64,000 bases of DNA, from the NCBI GenBank assembly GCA_028023455.1, contig JAQFVV010012423.1, forward strand, positions 7,110,269 through 7,174,268, given 5' to 3'. The DNA comes from Epiperipatus broadwayi. Its lineage: Eukaryota > Onychophora > Udeonychophora > Euonychophora > Peripatidae. Below the pieces are notes generated by a model. It ran no database searches. It saw nothing but the letters and a program-made list of their open reading frames with translations, and was not told the DNA's origin. The number at the start of each line of letters is the position of its first letter. Position 1 is the first letter of the stretch. Positions 1 to 12,494 of this stretch are shown here, in pieces. The position numbers and the translations under genes were made by a program.

Positions 1-249
1 CAATGTTGTTGTGATAAAAAACATTTGGATCTTCTGGTGGATATATATATTCCAAGAGAGACTTTTGCTTGATTTTTGTAGAGATTTTTAAGAGTGATAA
101 TTTTTTCTGTATTTGCATAATTTTGCTGCAGAGATTAAAGTTGAATATTAATATCTGTTGCCATTTAGAAGACCATTTGGTTTTTGATTTTATGTGGTGG
201 TTTAATATGGACTGTAGAATTCCAATGAAGATAAACCAGCCTTCCACAG
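1..249 (-). CDS. Probable internal exon of unidentified host gene (partial, cut by window edge)
   Basis: On the minus strand a pyrimidine-rich acceptor ending in AG (complement of 250-251) is followed by an open frame running to the window edge. It has two leading bases and then 82 codons without a stop, which is long for this base composition. The peptide starts VEGWFIFIGILQSILNHH and later reads LLEYIYPPEDPNVFYHNN; it is rich in Leu, Ile, Lys and Trp and looks helical. Its two leading bases complete the single base left by exon 4685-4725. The plus-strand open frames over this stretch (69-284 and 285-497) are shadows. I do not recognise the protein. The exon call rests on the open frame, composition, acceptor and phase match. 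Confidence 0.6.
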
Positions 250-3200
250 CTGGAAGGAAAATGATTTTTATTTTCCAAAAATAGATGTATGCTTCAAACA
301 GTATCACCTCTGTCATATTTGATTGGGTGATCATGTGCATGGTTTTTGTTGATTTATTTGTTCAAATTGTCCAATATGGAAAAACTTATTGTTGTCATTA
401 TATATTTTATTTTCTTATTAATTTTTTTTTCTATTTTTGGAAAATTTACAAGGATGTTTTCATTTGTAAATTTATACTTCTAATAAATAAAATATAATTT
501 GCTGATTCATAATATAGAATAAATATTACGATATTAAAATAAAATGTTGAACTATTAACCCAAAGTGCCACTTAGCTAGCAATGATGAGAAACAGTTGAA
601 AAGCAGAAGGTTTATCATAGATATTTAAAAATAAAGATATATTTTAATACTCTACATAAATTTTATTAAAATAAAAAACAAATAGAAGTAAAATTAATTT
701 TACTATAATAAAAAAATAGCTTATATATTACTGTTTTTTAAATAATTCATTTATTTTTAAAAATTTTATTCTTTCATAACAGATTTTAATTTTACTTTTT
801 AAAATATGCAAATTTATTATATATGAAAAAATTAAAATGTTAATATTTAGTTTATCTGATTTTTTTTTCTTTTTTTTAAAATTTGCAATCAAGATGAAAA
901 TTTTAATCCCTAGATATTTATCACATATAAGGAATCAAATCTTTTTTAAAATATTAAAATTATCAATTTGTGTAAAAAAAAAAAAAAAAGGGTAATATAT
1001 ATATAGCTTTGATTAATGCTTTATTTTTTTAAAAAAATAAGTTTTTGATTTCCATTTTAAAAGATTTGCAATTTAAATAATATTTGACATTCTCTCTTTT
1101 AACATAATAACTATATACATTGATTTAATATATTGTAAATCATTTTAGTGTTTAAATAAAAATGTAATAACTTATCCTAAAATTATTAAATATTTAACAT
1201 CATAAAAGTGTCAAAAAAGGACAATTTTCACTTCAAATGAGTTTACACATACGAAATAAGTATTAGAAGGGTTAATAATTTTCTATAAATTCATATTTTA
1301 TAAGGTAGTGTAGATTTGTGATGATTATATTATTTGATTAATTTTACTATTATTTTATTTTAATTATTGCTACAATATATCTACTTTAAAGTGTTAGTTG
1401 CTTTTAACTTTTTAATGATTCATATTTTTTTGAGAGTCTTTAGCAATGGTTGAAATAAATTTTAAACTTTTTGTTTGATCAAATTTAGCATTATTTTTTA
1501 TTATATTTTCAGAAATTTTCAAGTATATGTTAGAAATATATGTTTAAATAAAAATTGTTCTTAAAACTATTATTTTAGCTTTTCAAATGTAGAAAAAAAA
1601 TACATTTTTATTCCTAGTTACTGCGGACAAACACCCCCCCCCCATCCCAAAAAGTATCATAATATAGTTTCTATGGGGCAAGGGGGATAATTTGTTACTT
1701 GAAATAAAATAAAAAGATCACAAAACAAAATTGTAAAAAGTAATACTTAAGGAATAAATATTTTGCTAAGCATATTATATTTTAAAAAATACTAATCTAT
1801 GAGTATATATACGATATTAAAACATTTTGGTAGCTATAATTTTAATAGAAAAAATATTGTAATTTCTTTCTTGACAACCACATTTTGCTTTTTATATAGT
1901 CACAGAATATTTTCTAAATCAAAATAAAGCATGAAAGAAAAAATTAACCACAATGCACATTTTAAATTAAAATAAAATAATTATCTTAACACAACATACA
2001 TTTTAGAATTTATTTTTGATGCACTTCATGTTCAATTATTAAAGATTTTTATTTTTATAATTTTTAACCAATAAGATTTGATTTTTTTTTTTTTTTGCAT
2101 TGCTGTTATTTTTTTTTTAATACAGTGAAATTAAAAAGAAATGTAATGTACACTTTCTTTCTGTAGTTTTAATAATGTGTATAAATGATTAAATCTTTTT
2201 TTTCTTTTGCTGATTTTTGTTTATAATAAAAACAGTTATCTTGAATAAGTTTCAAATAAATTAGATTATTTATTTAAAATTGAAAAAGTAAATGATATTT
2301 TAAACTTATGTTTATAAATTAATAGTTTAGTACTATATATATATATAGGTTAATTTCCTTCAACATAATTACTTATGTTTATTAACCTTTGATTGTATAA
2401 ATTTGATTGTTAGCAGCATAATGAACAAAAAAAATTTTCTCTCTCAAAATAATTTACAATTATAATAAATGTAGTTTACAATTACAATTGTCATATTTTT
2501 GCCACAGGAAAAATAACATCCATAAGAATTCTAATCCATAAAACTGATTGAATAAATATAATTTGGCTAATATACACATTTCACAGTTAAATATTAGTAC
2601 ATTTTTTTTGTACATGATTAACATATTGTACTGAATACTGACATTTTTTTAATTTGTAATCATTAAAGACAAAAATCTTCTTTATTTTGGCTATATCATA
2701 AATAAAAGCTCTGATTGCCTTGCAAAGACATTGGATAAAAATAATATAAAGTATATTAATCATATTTTAGTTTTATAATCATAATATTATATTGTGTAAT
2801 GAATAAATTTTACTATATGCTTTTAGCATGTTATTTTATTTTTGAAAGATTCAATTTTAATAAAATCATTATTCTATGATATCATCAATCTAACATTTTT
2901 GATGCATAATAAATGATTAAATAAAACATGCAACATCAAACCATTGTCACACAAGCATTTTGTTAGTATTTAATATTAAGAGTTATAATTAAGTCCCATC
3001 AATGCACCTAATGACTAAACAAATATATTTCAAGATCCTGTTCGCTGCTGAGACAAAAATGTCAACTTTTATATAAATTAATTTTTTTAATTTTATATTG
3101 TTTTTTTCTTCTCCATTTTGATTTTATCTTTCTTTTTTATTTACTTATTTACTACTGGTCTCAAACATTATAAGACTCTCATGTCCCTATTTAGTCTCTG

Positions 3201-4684
3201 CGATAATTGTGATAATGGGATTATGTATTTGTACAATCTCATTTTCATCTTTTAATTATATATATTTCAGACTGCATTCTTTCTATCTTTATTGTCTTTT
3301 TCTTTAATCTTTCTTTTTTTGTTCATTTCTTTTTCAAGTTAGAATAATCATACTGATTATTTATTATGAGTGTCTGTTCATAATGATTCAATATATTTTA
3401 CAAAACATGTTCCTTTACATTATTTTAAACCTAACTAATAGCTTAAAAAAAATAGTATTTCATCAAATCTTTTACATCTAATAAATATTAGAAATTTGTT
3501 TCAATTCATTATATGATGTCAGTATGTCTTATATTCTAACAGAAAATTAGAATTGCATTTATTTCACAGTTGTTTTAAGCTTTTAAGCATTAGTAATACT
3601 TTTATCTGGCACTAATGTTTATTGCCACATTTGAATCATCTACATAATTTCAGAATTTAAACTTTTATCAGTCTTATTTTTAATTATATTTTTGTGTTAA
3701 CTGAATTGGCTTTGATCATTGTTAACATTCCATTAATCTATTATATTTTTTTATATTATAAAAAAATAATATTGATCTTTGACTATGACTGATGATATTT
3801 ATAAACTTCTTTTTCCAACTACTTGTTATCCCCTTTAATCGCATCTTTCTCTACACTGTGCTATGTTAGAAAAAAGATTAAACCATTAAAGTTAGAAGCT
3901 TGAACCTTATCAACTTATACTGTCCAAATATTTATATGAGTATAGTAATTATTTTGTATTCATAGATTCACCATCTACATTTTCAGTAACATTCCATTTA
4001 AAAAAATATTTCCACACCTGCATCCTCTATGTGCACCCATCTTGCACTAAGTCAATCAAAATTGTTCTTATTCTCTCTCATGATTTATTATTGCATTTTA
4101 TTGTCTCTTTCATAACTGCATTTTTCTATTTTTTTTTGCTAAATATTTTTGTAAATGTCAAAATATTTATAATTTTAAAATAACATTATGGCATAGGTAT
4201 GTGCATATATATATATATATCAATTTTACTTATATTTATAATTTCAGGTATCCATAGAATGATTTAAAAACCAAATTCCATAACTTCAGGAAGATTATTG
4301 CATATAATTAAATAATTAACAGGAGATTACAAAATCAGTAAAATTAACTGCAAATAATACTGGACAATTCCATATTTTGTGTAAGCTTGTGGTTAAGACC
4401 TGTAGAAGTCTCTACCTTCACATTTTTAACTGCACATGGTTTAGGTTTATTGTTTTAGTAAATATTAGTCTAATAAATCAAATTGTTTACCAGTTTCATA
4501 AATTTCTATGTTTTAACATTCACTTTTATGACAAAACATAGTTTTTCACTGTTATATTAAGTGAATCACCACAGACCAGCCAAAGTCTATAGATAAATTT
4601 TCTTAAAGATGTAAACTCCTTAGCCTTAGATGAGCATAATTGTTATAACTGATCAAAACAAAACACTAGTATGGTATTGCTTAC
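250..4684. other. Intron or intergenic stretch without a clear gene
   Basis: If the exons at 1-249 and 4685-4725 belong together, this is one intron of about 4.4 kb. It is A+T-rich low-complexity sequence with homopolymer A and T runs, short TA runs (near 2334 and 4205) and a C run near 1631-1644. A weak minus-strand exon candidate at 3008-3047 has a good acceptor but a poor donor (GTGCAT), and it is not needed for frame continuity. I see no mobile element with clear ends. Confidence 0.5.
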
Positions 4685-4725
4685 CTTCATGTGTTGAACT
4701 CTCTTTCTTGGGTTGCCCAGTCAGA
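4685..4725 (-). CDS. Probable 41-nt internal exon of the same host gene
   Basis: On the minus strand the exon is flanked by a strong donor (AG then GTAAGC, complement of 4679-4684) and an AG acceptor after a T-rich tract (complement of 4726-4727). It carries one leading base, 13 codons reading LTGQPKKESSTHE and one trailing base. The leading base completes the two bases left by exon 24161-24277, and the trailing base completes the first codon of exon 1-249, so the frame is kept across both introns. The peptide is hydrophilic, as expected for a linker between helical parts. It is too short to identify alone; the confidence comes from its splice sites and phase. Confidence 0.5.
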
Positions 4726-6364
4726 CTATTACAGAAAACAATACAATAACAATCATTCTCATTAATGTGCCTTCGTTGCTGCATTTATTATTTCATTGTT
4801 AAAACATGCAAGAATAAAATGTTATTCACCTGAATGTTGGGAAATATCATAGCTAATGATTATAATAAATGTAATATCTGTATTTAATGTTAAATATACA
4901 AGATGAAGTTATATATATATGGAGTTTGTATAATAAAAAACTTTTTTCTTTAATTTTGAATTTTTTTAGAAAAATAATAAAAAATGTAATTCTACCCCCT
5001 CCACCATAAACATCTGTGATAACTAGAAAAACAAATTAATTTATGTATGATTGATTAGATTTTTTTTTCGTTCTGTTTCTTTTTTTTTAATTGGGTAAAA
5101 ATGAGATAAATAAAAATTGTTTATATTAATTAAAAGTTTAAACTCTTATTATTTTGTTATTGCAAACTTTACTGCCAGTCTACTGTGGACCAGCAGAAAA
5201 CTTCTGTGGCCCGGCACTGGTCCATAGACCAAGTGGTTGAAGACCACTGATTTGGAAGATATTCTTTTACAATGTTTAAAGATATTTTCATTGTTGTAAG
5301 AGACATTTTATTATCATCATTGTTATTACTTTTAAAGACAACAGGCTTTGCCTGGTAACAATATTCATTTTTCTGCTTTTTATGTCTTGAAATATATGTA
5401 TGACCATAGACAGTGTCTTCACTATAAAAATACCATCATAGCCTAACTTCTCGATGCAGATTTATTTCAGAAATCCTCTTAAACCAACTCTGCTTTTCAC
5501 AATATATGTCAAGCTTTTTATTTATTAATCTACAGATATTTTATTCTGTATTTTAACAAACTATAAAAATAATTATAGCTATAAACAATAATATCATGAT
5601 TCTCTTTCATTTTTACTTTTACATTGATTCTTTTATGAATCTTATCAAAATATTTATTAGAAAATTGCCATAGGTAAGAGAAATCATTCATTTTATTCTA
5701 TAGTAATAGCTTTTTATTTGACATTCTAACCAATAAAAGATATTACATGGAAATTTTTTTTTATACACAGTCAATGAAAGATACTTAGAATCATACATAA
5801 CAATATTTATATAAATAGATAATAAAATGATTTTATTGTTCAGGAATTTATAAAAACCAATCACATATCACATGACTCTATAATGTGACTTTAGCTTCAG
5901 CACTATACTTGTCTTATTTAATCCAATTATGTCACTATAAGCTTTAGTAATTAATTGATGCAGATGATAATGTTTAATAAATTGTTAGAAGTGACAAAAT
6001 TGGGTATGAGCTATGAACCTTAGATCCCAGAGACTGCCACTCTGTCACTGCAATAAACCATGCAGAGAAGTAACATTACTATTATATCTAAAATGCAGAT
6101 CCTAAATACAATTCTCAAAGAAAAATTTTTCTTTCTACATTATTCAACTTTATTGCATGTTTCTACCTTTTAAAATAATGATTGGTTTGAAAACTACGTA
6201 ATAATTTTTCAAAAATCCAGAGTGGATGGAATTTAGATAACATATTTATAATAATTAAAATTAAAAGTCAACTAAAATAATTTAGGCAAATGTATATCAA
6301 AAATATTTTTACTTTAGTTTCAAAACTTAACATTTGAAAGGCATGCAAATATTAATCTACAAAG
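4726..6364. other. Intron sequence, mostly without recognisable content
   Basis: This is the left part of a possible 19-kb intron (4726-24160). Apart from the hAT-like end at 5176-5249 it contains low-complexity A+T-rich sequence. A short patch at about 6010-6060 reads on the minus strand like a worn tRNA-type body; a similar patch lies at 23700-23756. No gene is visible. Confidence 0.45.
5176..5249. repeat. Terminal remnant of a hAT-like DNA transposon
   Basis: The sequence ends in AGTGGTTGAAGACCACTG, a CAGTGGTY-type hAT terminus in reverse orientation. It is preceded by a G+C-rich stretch (GGCCCGGCACTGGTCC) that stands out from the flanks. I found neither a matching left terminus nor an 8-bp target duplication, so it is probably a truncated copy. 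The family call rests on the shape of the terminus only. Confidence 0.4.
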
Positions 6365-7543
6365 GTCTAGATCAGTGTTTTCCAACTTTTTTAATGCTGT
6401 GATACCCCTGATCTCATTCTTCATATGTCATGATATTTTTACCGAAAACACTTAATTTTTAAATTGATTTAGAGACATAATAGTTTTTTGCTGTTAAATT
6501 TCTGTTTGTGCATTAATTAATGTTGAGAAAATGAACCTATTTTAAACTAACTAAATTAAGACATAGTGTAATATTAAAGCATTTAGTTTTTATGCTGCTA
6601 TGTTCATATACAAAATTAAAAAACTAAGAGTTTCTTTACAAAATAACAATGAAAATTAATCTAGTTATTAATACTACTGTTTTATAAATATAAAATTTGA
6701 ATTGAAATGAAAATTTATGTTTACATTTTTAATGCGATACTTCAGCTTACTTATTTTTGCATAGCTATATTATTCTTAGTCTAATTTTGGAGCAACTCAC
6801 ACAAAGTTCACTTCTAAATTATTAAAATTTCTTTCCACTTCTTCTTCTTATTTGAATTGATAAAGCATATATATATATATATGGTATATCATATACTCTT
6901 CAATAAACACTTTTCAATGCAATTTTAACATATGATTTATTTCCTCTTGCTTTCAGTTTCAACTATCCTGCATCATCATCAGAGCTCTTTAAACTTCATT
7001 ACAAGATATGGTGTACTTGTAATGAAGTTTAAAGAGTTCTGATGATGACTGCAGAACAGTTGAAACTGTAAGCAAGTGGAAATAAATCATATGTTAAAAT
7101 TGCATTGTAAAATGTTTATTGAGGAGTGTGTGTTATACTATATATATATAAAGTTCATTTCTGTGAGAAAAGGTGATTTTTATCTTTGTTCTTCAACATC
7201 GTTATACAAATCTAAAGAAGAAACATGTCACAACAAAGTGATGGTCACTTTATTTCAATAACAATTCATTCTAGGAACACAATACCTACCTTGCCAAGCA
7301 AGTCTCAGTCATAATCGAATGTTACCCTTTTTTCATTACATTATTGGACCAAACATGAAAAGAAAAACATTTGTTGCATACTTACAGCACTGGTAGTAAT
7401 ATAAGTTTTGTTGTATCAAATGTACTTGTATTCATCTGAAAATGATATTATTTATTTATTACTACATCAAGCAATGTTCTTAGGAAATGTTTGTGGTACT
7501 GCAGGGTTTTGGGAAATTCCAGTTGGAAATAACTGGTCTAGAT
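6365..7543. mobile_element. Non-autonomous hAT element with 8-bp target duplication
   Basis: The element spans 6373-7535. Its left end CAGTGTTTTCCAACT and right end AGTTGGAAATAACTG are imperfect terminal inverted repeats. It is flanked by a perfect 8-bp direct repeat GTCTAGAT at 6365-6372 and 7536-7543. CAG...CTG ends plus an 8-bp duplication are the hallmark of hAT elements. No transposase frame is present, so the copy depended on a helper. It carries a second element, a fold-back at 6866-7151, inserted inside it. The ORF at 7076-7261 falls in the fold-back and is not a gene. Confidence 0.85.
6866..7151. repeat. Fold-back (hairpin) element nested in the hAT copy
   Basis: Two arms of about 130 bp are near-perfect reverse complements: the left arm runs from the TA run at 6866 to about 7000 and the right arm from about 7013 to the TA run ending at 7151. 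The arms meet around the short loop ATATGGTGTA. Outer ends are TA repeats. Internal motifs are a GTTTCAACT-type block and CATCATCAGAGCTCT, which also occur in the fold-back at 37722-37895. No protein is encoded. Such hairpins are usually MITEs. Confidence 0.75.
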
Positions 7544-8430
7544 AATTCATCCATATGATTCCAATACAAAAGAAAAAAACAATTGTATTTTATCTGAAAA
7601 ATTTTATTAAAAAATTGAACATTCTGATTTTAAAAGCTATTAAACTTCTGTATTACTTTTATCATAGGTAAATTCTGGTATCACAAAGCTACAACAACCA
7701 TTAATTTTCCTAATGCATATGAATTTATCAGAAGTCTACCAAGCTAATTGAAGCCGCTTCAAATTAAAAAAAAGAAAAAACGAAAACCTTTATAAATCTT
7801 TTTATTTGAAATAATTTATTGTTTCAGTAACCTTAAGTAATAAAATTAAAAACTTTTCTTAGAAATCCAAAATCACATTATAATCCTAAGCTCATTATTG
7901 GGGGGGGGGGGGATTTTGACAAACAGAATGCAACGTTTTGAAGTTTTTACTCCCAGAATTCTTACAAATCCTTTTTAAAAAAAATCACTCACCCCTCATA
8001 CGGCACATTATTTCAGTATTATTCTATTATCACAAATATAATGTGTCGTTTAATAAATAAAATTTTTTATACTAAAACTCAAAGAATAATATATTTAAAG
8101 TCTCTCTTTGGTTAAATTATTCCACTTAATCTACCACTTGAGCAGTCAAATGTCATATCCCTCCCCTCCCTAGCAAAAGCTGACACTAGGATTTTTAATG
8201 CCACCTGCACATATATGATCTACCACTCCTCCCTTTTTTTCTGAACAAAAAAGATCCCAAGTAATTAAATAAATACATAATTGTATAGAACCTTTATTTA
8301 ATGTAATATTAAGAATATCTTTATTCAAAAATATATTTAGTTTAAAACTCAAAATATATATAAAAAAAATAAAACAATTATTTGAATACAAGAATAATTT
8401 ATATATTTGGAGTTTTAGATATAATTAATT
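7544..8430. other. Featureless A+T-rich stretch with a 13-G run
   Basis: No coding region is seen. A run of about 13 G lies at 7900-7912. A minus-strand exon-like patch at 7993-8023 has a strong donor (GTGAGT) but a poor acceptor, and I do not accept it as an exon. Confidence 0.4.
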
Positions 8431-8947
8431 ATAGGGGATTTGAACACAGACTTTCAAGCTCCCTACAGCTAGTCTCTCATACAACCAATACACATGATCA
8501 CACAGATGTGAAAAAGATAAATAATCTCCAATATATATTTTGTTCTGAACCAGCACTCATCAGTTGGTCCAAATCATTATTTTTCCTCACACACATATAT
8601 ATATAACCAATGCTCTGTTTATATTAAGACGGTGAATTTTCAAACTTTAATGGACAAACTTCAATCCATTTCATTTTCCAATTCTTCAGCCATTCATACC
8701 ATTGAAAATCTGATGATGAAATGCCTGTTCATTAAAGTTTAAATATTCATTATCTTAATATAAGAAGAGCACTCATTATATATATGGGAGATGATGATCT
8801 GGACCAACTGATGTGTGCTGGATTCTATACAAAATACGAATATTGGAGATCATTTATCTTTTTCACTTGTGTGGTCATAATCGGTTGTACGAAATAGAAT
8901 GGATAGCTAAAAAGAGTTTGAAAATCTGTGTTCAAATTTCCCATAAT
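8431..8947. repeat. Inverted pair of a tRNA-ended dispersed repeat (517 bp fold-back)
   Basis: The left arm (8431 to about 8633) and right arm (about 8740-8947) are reverse complements of a repeat also found at 19985-20280, 31351-31548 and 62805-62955. In right-arm orientation it reads CTGGACCAACTGATG, then a block with GGAGATCATTTATC, and ends GTTCAAATTTCCC. The last 60 bases resemble a tRNA with a GGATAGCT A-box-like block and a GTTCAAATCC B-box-like block. The centre holds an inverted duplication of the CATCATCAGATTTTC module that lies upstream in the 19985 copy. The ORFs at 8382-8606 and 8825-9079 read through it and are not genes. Confidence 0.7.
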
Positions 8948-9915
8948 AAGATTGTAATCAATCTCATTAGAAAAAAATAAATATGCTGTTAAAAGAACTA
9001 GACTAACATAAATATTTACAGGCTGGCATGCTTGGAAAACAAATACTATATGACATGAATAAGGGAAACTACATATCATGTGAACCAGAAACTTTTTAAT
9101 GCCTGTTTAATACTATTCAAACAATATCACCAAATGCCTGGATAGGAATCACACATCTACCTGGCATTACTGACTGAAACTTATGAACTAATTGATATGA
9201 ATGACATCTACAAGGTAAATAGTGATAATAATAAAAATGTAAGTGGCAGGAACAACATCTGCATTACACTTATTTATGAATGATCAAAGAATATAGAAAA
9301 CATATGATTTACAATAGGAATGTGCATCTACCAAATAAATATATTAAGCAAATTAAGTCACTGAGTGCAATCAACAAGAAAAATGCATCTGCTTCACACT
9401 CGTTTCTGAACAATAAAAACTTTATCTATACAAAACAGCTAAATAATAGTACAATAGCTCCAGAAAATTTAATATACATAAATATTCTTTCCCATGCCCA
9501 TATATAATATAAACTATTTTCACACCATTATGGTCATGAAAATAAGTAAAACACATTTGAAAATTACATTTAGTTATATGACAAAATACTTATTGAAAAT
9601 TCTTTTAACAATAGTAAGAATAACACTTTATTTTTCCCAAGGCATCTACTCTTAAATACAGAACTAACATATTACAATGGTGGAATTGTATAATATGATC
9701 TGAAATAACATTTTAATTAACAAAACTAGTAATATTTGGCATATATATTGAACAGAGTGCAATTTTAATATTATAGCACTAAAACTGTATCATGAAGCAA
9801 AAGAGATAATAAAGGAGAAGTGGTGGTACTGACAATGGCAGAGAAATCAAAGTGAAGGCTCGGGCTTCTGGACAAAAATGAAGTCTAAGACTTCCTTCTT
9901 GGGCAGTGCTTAGAG
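8948..9915. other. No recognisable gene
   Basis: A+T-rich sequence. Open frames such as 9280-9507 lack recognisable motifs and have the length expected by chance at this composition. Base composition rises in G+C from about 9780, leading into the short repeat at 9916-10038. Confidence 0.4.
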
Positions 9916-10038
9916 AAAAGTGGATAGGCATGCCGTGGACATCACCGATGTGCAGAGGCTCTTTATACAAAAAAGTGGATAGGCATAGCATGTGACAGGC
10001 ATATTGGAATCACCGCCAGAGGCCTTTTTATACAAAAT
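9916..10038. repeat. Two imperfect direct copies of a 56-65 bp unit in a G+C-richer patch
   Basis: The block AAAAGTGGATAGGCAT occurs at about 9916 and 9972. Each copy is followed about 40-45 bases later by AGAGGC, a T-rich stretch and TTTATACAAAA (about 9953 and 10018). The surrounding patch (9780-10130) is visibly richer in G+C than its flanks. The minus-strand ORF 9779-9991 overlaps it without recognisable motifs. The nature of the unit is unknown. Confidence 0.5.
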
Positions 10039-10998
10039 AAATCCCAGGAAGGTCAACTATTCACGGGATAGGAAATAACGAGAAATTATGGGTTTGATCT
10101 TGCCGCAATCCCCAGATTAGAAGCACGTAATATATATTCATGAAGATAGCTGAATGTCAGTAATGCAGTGTGAAAAGATGTCACTAACCAAATTGAATAT
10201 GATTTACTGCTTTAAAATAAATGATCCTTGTTTCAATGCCATAATTTATATAAATAATATGCTATGCCACTAGAATATATATAGAGATCTAGATTTCATT
10301 TAATAAAATATACGTTAAGATTTAACCCCCTCTGCACCTTCATGGATTTTATAATAACTGGAAATTTTAAGTATTTGAAATTTTAAGAATATGGAAAAAT
10401 AAAAAAAAACTAGCAGTTATAGAAAACAACTAATAGGTCACTTTTTCAGATTTGAATAATAACATGTTAATTAGCCTAAGTTCTGGATTCACCCCAAGTA
10501 GAATCCAGAATTAGACAACTAACAACTTTTTATACTAAAACATAAACAAAATATTGACTCGTAAAAACAATCTGGCGAGTGTATTAATTAATAATACATT
10601 ATGTTTAAAGGGGATGTTAATAACCTTAATTCATGAAGGTTTACTTAAAAAGAAGAAAGAAAAGATTTTAGAAATTCAATTCATCAGATTGCTTGAGATT
10701 GGCATATTAATAATAACTAAACTAGACATATAAAATCAAGTAACATATAAATAAATACCACACCAAAGTTAAAGAAAGCTAAAGTATATGAGATAGAATA
10801 AGATTCATAAAATTATTTGAGAGCAATTTATATTTTAGTAAGGTACAAAGTTAATAAATAATATATTAGGAGAAAATAGAGTTTGAGATTAGTTAGTCAA
10901 GCTAGATTTAGTTTCAATAGTGGCAGTTTGAAATAATTTACCTTACACCATTTTAAGAGTCCATTTTTCAAGGTCAGCCTATGCATAGCAGTTCAGGG
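10039..10998. other. No gene seen; one perfect short hairpin
   Basis: Low-complexity A+T-rich sequence. A perfect 10-bp stem with a 10-base loop lies at 10481-10510 (TTCTGGATTC pairs with GAATCCAGAA). It is not followed by a T run that would suggest a bacterial-type terminator, which would not be expected here. Confidence 0.4.
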
Positions 10999-11303
10999 AT
11001 CCATGCTAGTTCTTACACAATGGCAAGCTTCTGTTCAGCATTCTAATGTTCTTTATTGAGCTTTTACTTCTATGGGAGCATGATAGTATGTTAGTGGCAG
11101 ATGACCTTCATGAGATGGGACTACTACTCAAATCATTTTTAAATTTTAAACCAGCATGGCTTATCTTGATAACACAGTTCTCTCAATAGCAGCTCATTCT
11201 TTTGGTATTCAAAACTAGCTCATTTTATATTCCTGCCCAGGTATTTGAAGAATGCTTTTATTTTATTTCTAGCTCAAATCTAATCTTTAATCTAAAATCT
11301 TAA
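10999..11303 (+). other. Coding-like patch of unknown origin, plus strand
   Basis: One plus-strand frame runs about 100 codons with a single TAG in the middle. The codons are richer in G+C than the flanks, with segments such as LLLLWEHDSMLVADDLHEMG. The TAG is part of a good acceptor (TTCTCTCAATAG), followed 51 bases later by CAG then GTATTT, so the second part also looks like an exon. I do not recognise the protein; it could be a worn mobile-element frame, an exon, or chance. Confidence 0.25.
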
Positions 11304-11835
11304 GTTTTCTTTGTTCATTGTTTGAAGATGCAATCATTTAATAACATTCCAAAATATATTCAAATCTATTTCCAGATTGGAAGTAAATTTGACAAAAATA
11401 TTGATACAAAAGCAAAATCTATTAATCCGATTCCCCATTTTATTTTCAATAAAACTTTAATAAAAATTCCTTCCCAATATTAAAACAATATTATGTTTCC
11501 AACCCTTTAATTATTTTTGGACAATTAACAATTGCATCTTCCATCTTGAATTTTACAAAAATATACAGTTTGATAGAAAAAACAATTTAAAAAAAAAAGT
11601 TTTAAAATGACGTATAATAAACTATTTTAAAAAATCAATATTTTGTTAGTATTTTTGCTCCTATAGCATATATATCTGAGCTGCACCTATGTATGTTTAA
11701 TGTGAATAAAAGAATTAATAAAAAATAATAATAATAAATATTGAAAAGTTAAAACTTTATAAATTTTAGGCGCGCATCTCAAATATATACATAAAAGATA
11801 TATACACACTAAAGGAACAAGATGGGATATAGGAT

Positions 11836-11890
11836 TCGAATACAGGTTAGTAGATGACATTATGAAGCTCAATCTTAAACTAATATTGAC
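11836..11890 (-). repeat. Short tRNA-like body (SINE-type remnant)
   Basis: On the minus strand the patch ends in TATTCGAATCCTA, matching a pol III B box, about 40 bases after a degenerate A-box-like TAGTTTAAGATTGAGC. It will not fold as a functional tRNA by eye. It is probably a worn SINE head like those at 22707, 44575 and 48540. Confidence 0.35.
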
Positions 11891-12119
11891 TGCTTCAATA
11901 ATGAGAATCTTCCAGATTTATACATAAATATTGTCAATAAGAAGTTAAATAGAATTCCAATAATAAAAACAAAGTTTTCATAATAATACCAACCAATGTG
12001 ATGTTGATTGGTATTTATAATAACAAGTATTCCTAACAGTATTTTATTTGTCTTAGGTTTCAATCAAAAAAGAAATTTCAGATGCCAAACCTCCTCAACA
12101 AAGAAATTTTATTGAGAAT

Positions 12120-12230
12120 ACTAATGAAATAATGATCATCATCACTGCCAATTATTACCTTGACATCCCAGCATTTTCCAGAGTAGTTTGCATATTATCT
12201 CAGGGTTGTGGGTGATTTATAAATTAGCAT
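12120..12230 (-). repeat. Possible LINE 3' end remnant
   Basis: On the minus strand a G+C-richer 90-base stretch is followed by GGCAGTGATGATGATCATT, a TGA-repeat tail like those closing many RTE-type LINEs (compare the clear case at 31620-31650). The minus frame before it reads ITHNPEIICKLLWKMLGCQ with no stop, but it is too short to prove. I prefer this to an exon because no acceptor lies upstream. Confidence 0.3.
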
Positions 12231-12494
12231 ATGTGCATTGACACCAAGAAATAGATTAATAAAACAATAATTTAATAATTTATTAACAAAACAAAAACAT
12301 ACTAAGTTTGTTATAGATATACAGTATACTAGTAATTCTAAATATAGATGTGAAAATCAAACACATCACGATAATTAATGCCTTTTCAGCTTTATGTCTA
12401 GAGTCTTTTTTAATATTATAATTTCAATATCTTACCAGTAAAAATATATAAAGTCATAAATCATCGGTTTTCAAATATCATTTTCTTTCTTTTT

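Noticed and set aside
69-497. Two consecutive plus-strand open frames (71 and 70 codons)
   Set aside because: The first overlaps a better minus-strand exon with acceptor and coding-like composition (1-249); the second has a Phe/Ile-rich, chance-like composition and no motifs.
10481-10510. Transcription terminator hairpin
   Set aside because: A perfect stem, but the sequence is eukaryotic and no T tract follows.
12160-12230. Possible exon ending before GTAATAAT
   Set aside because: No upstream acceptor, and a TGATGATGATCATT tail just downstream fits a LINE 3' end better.
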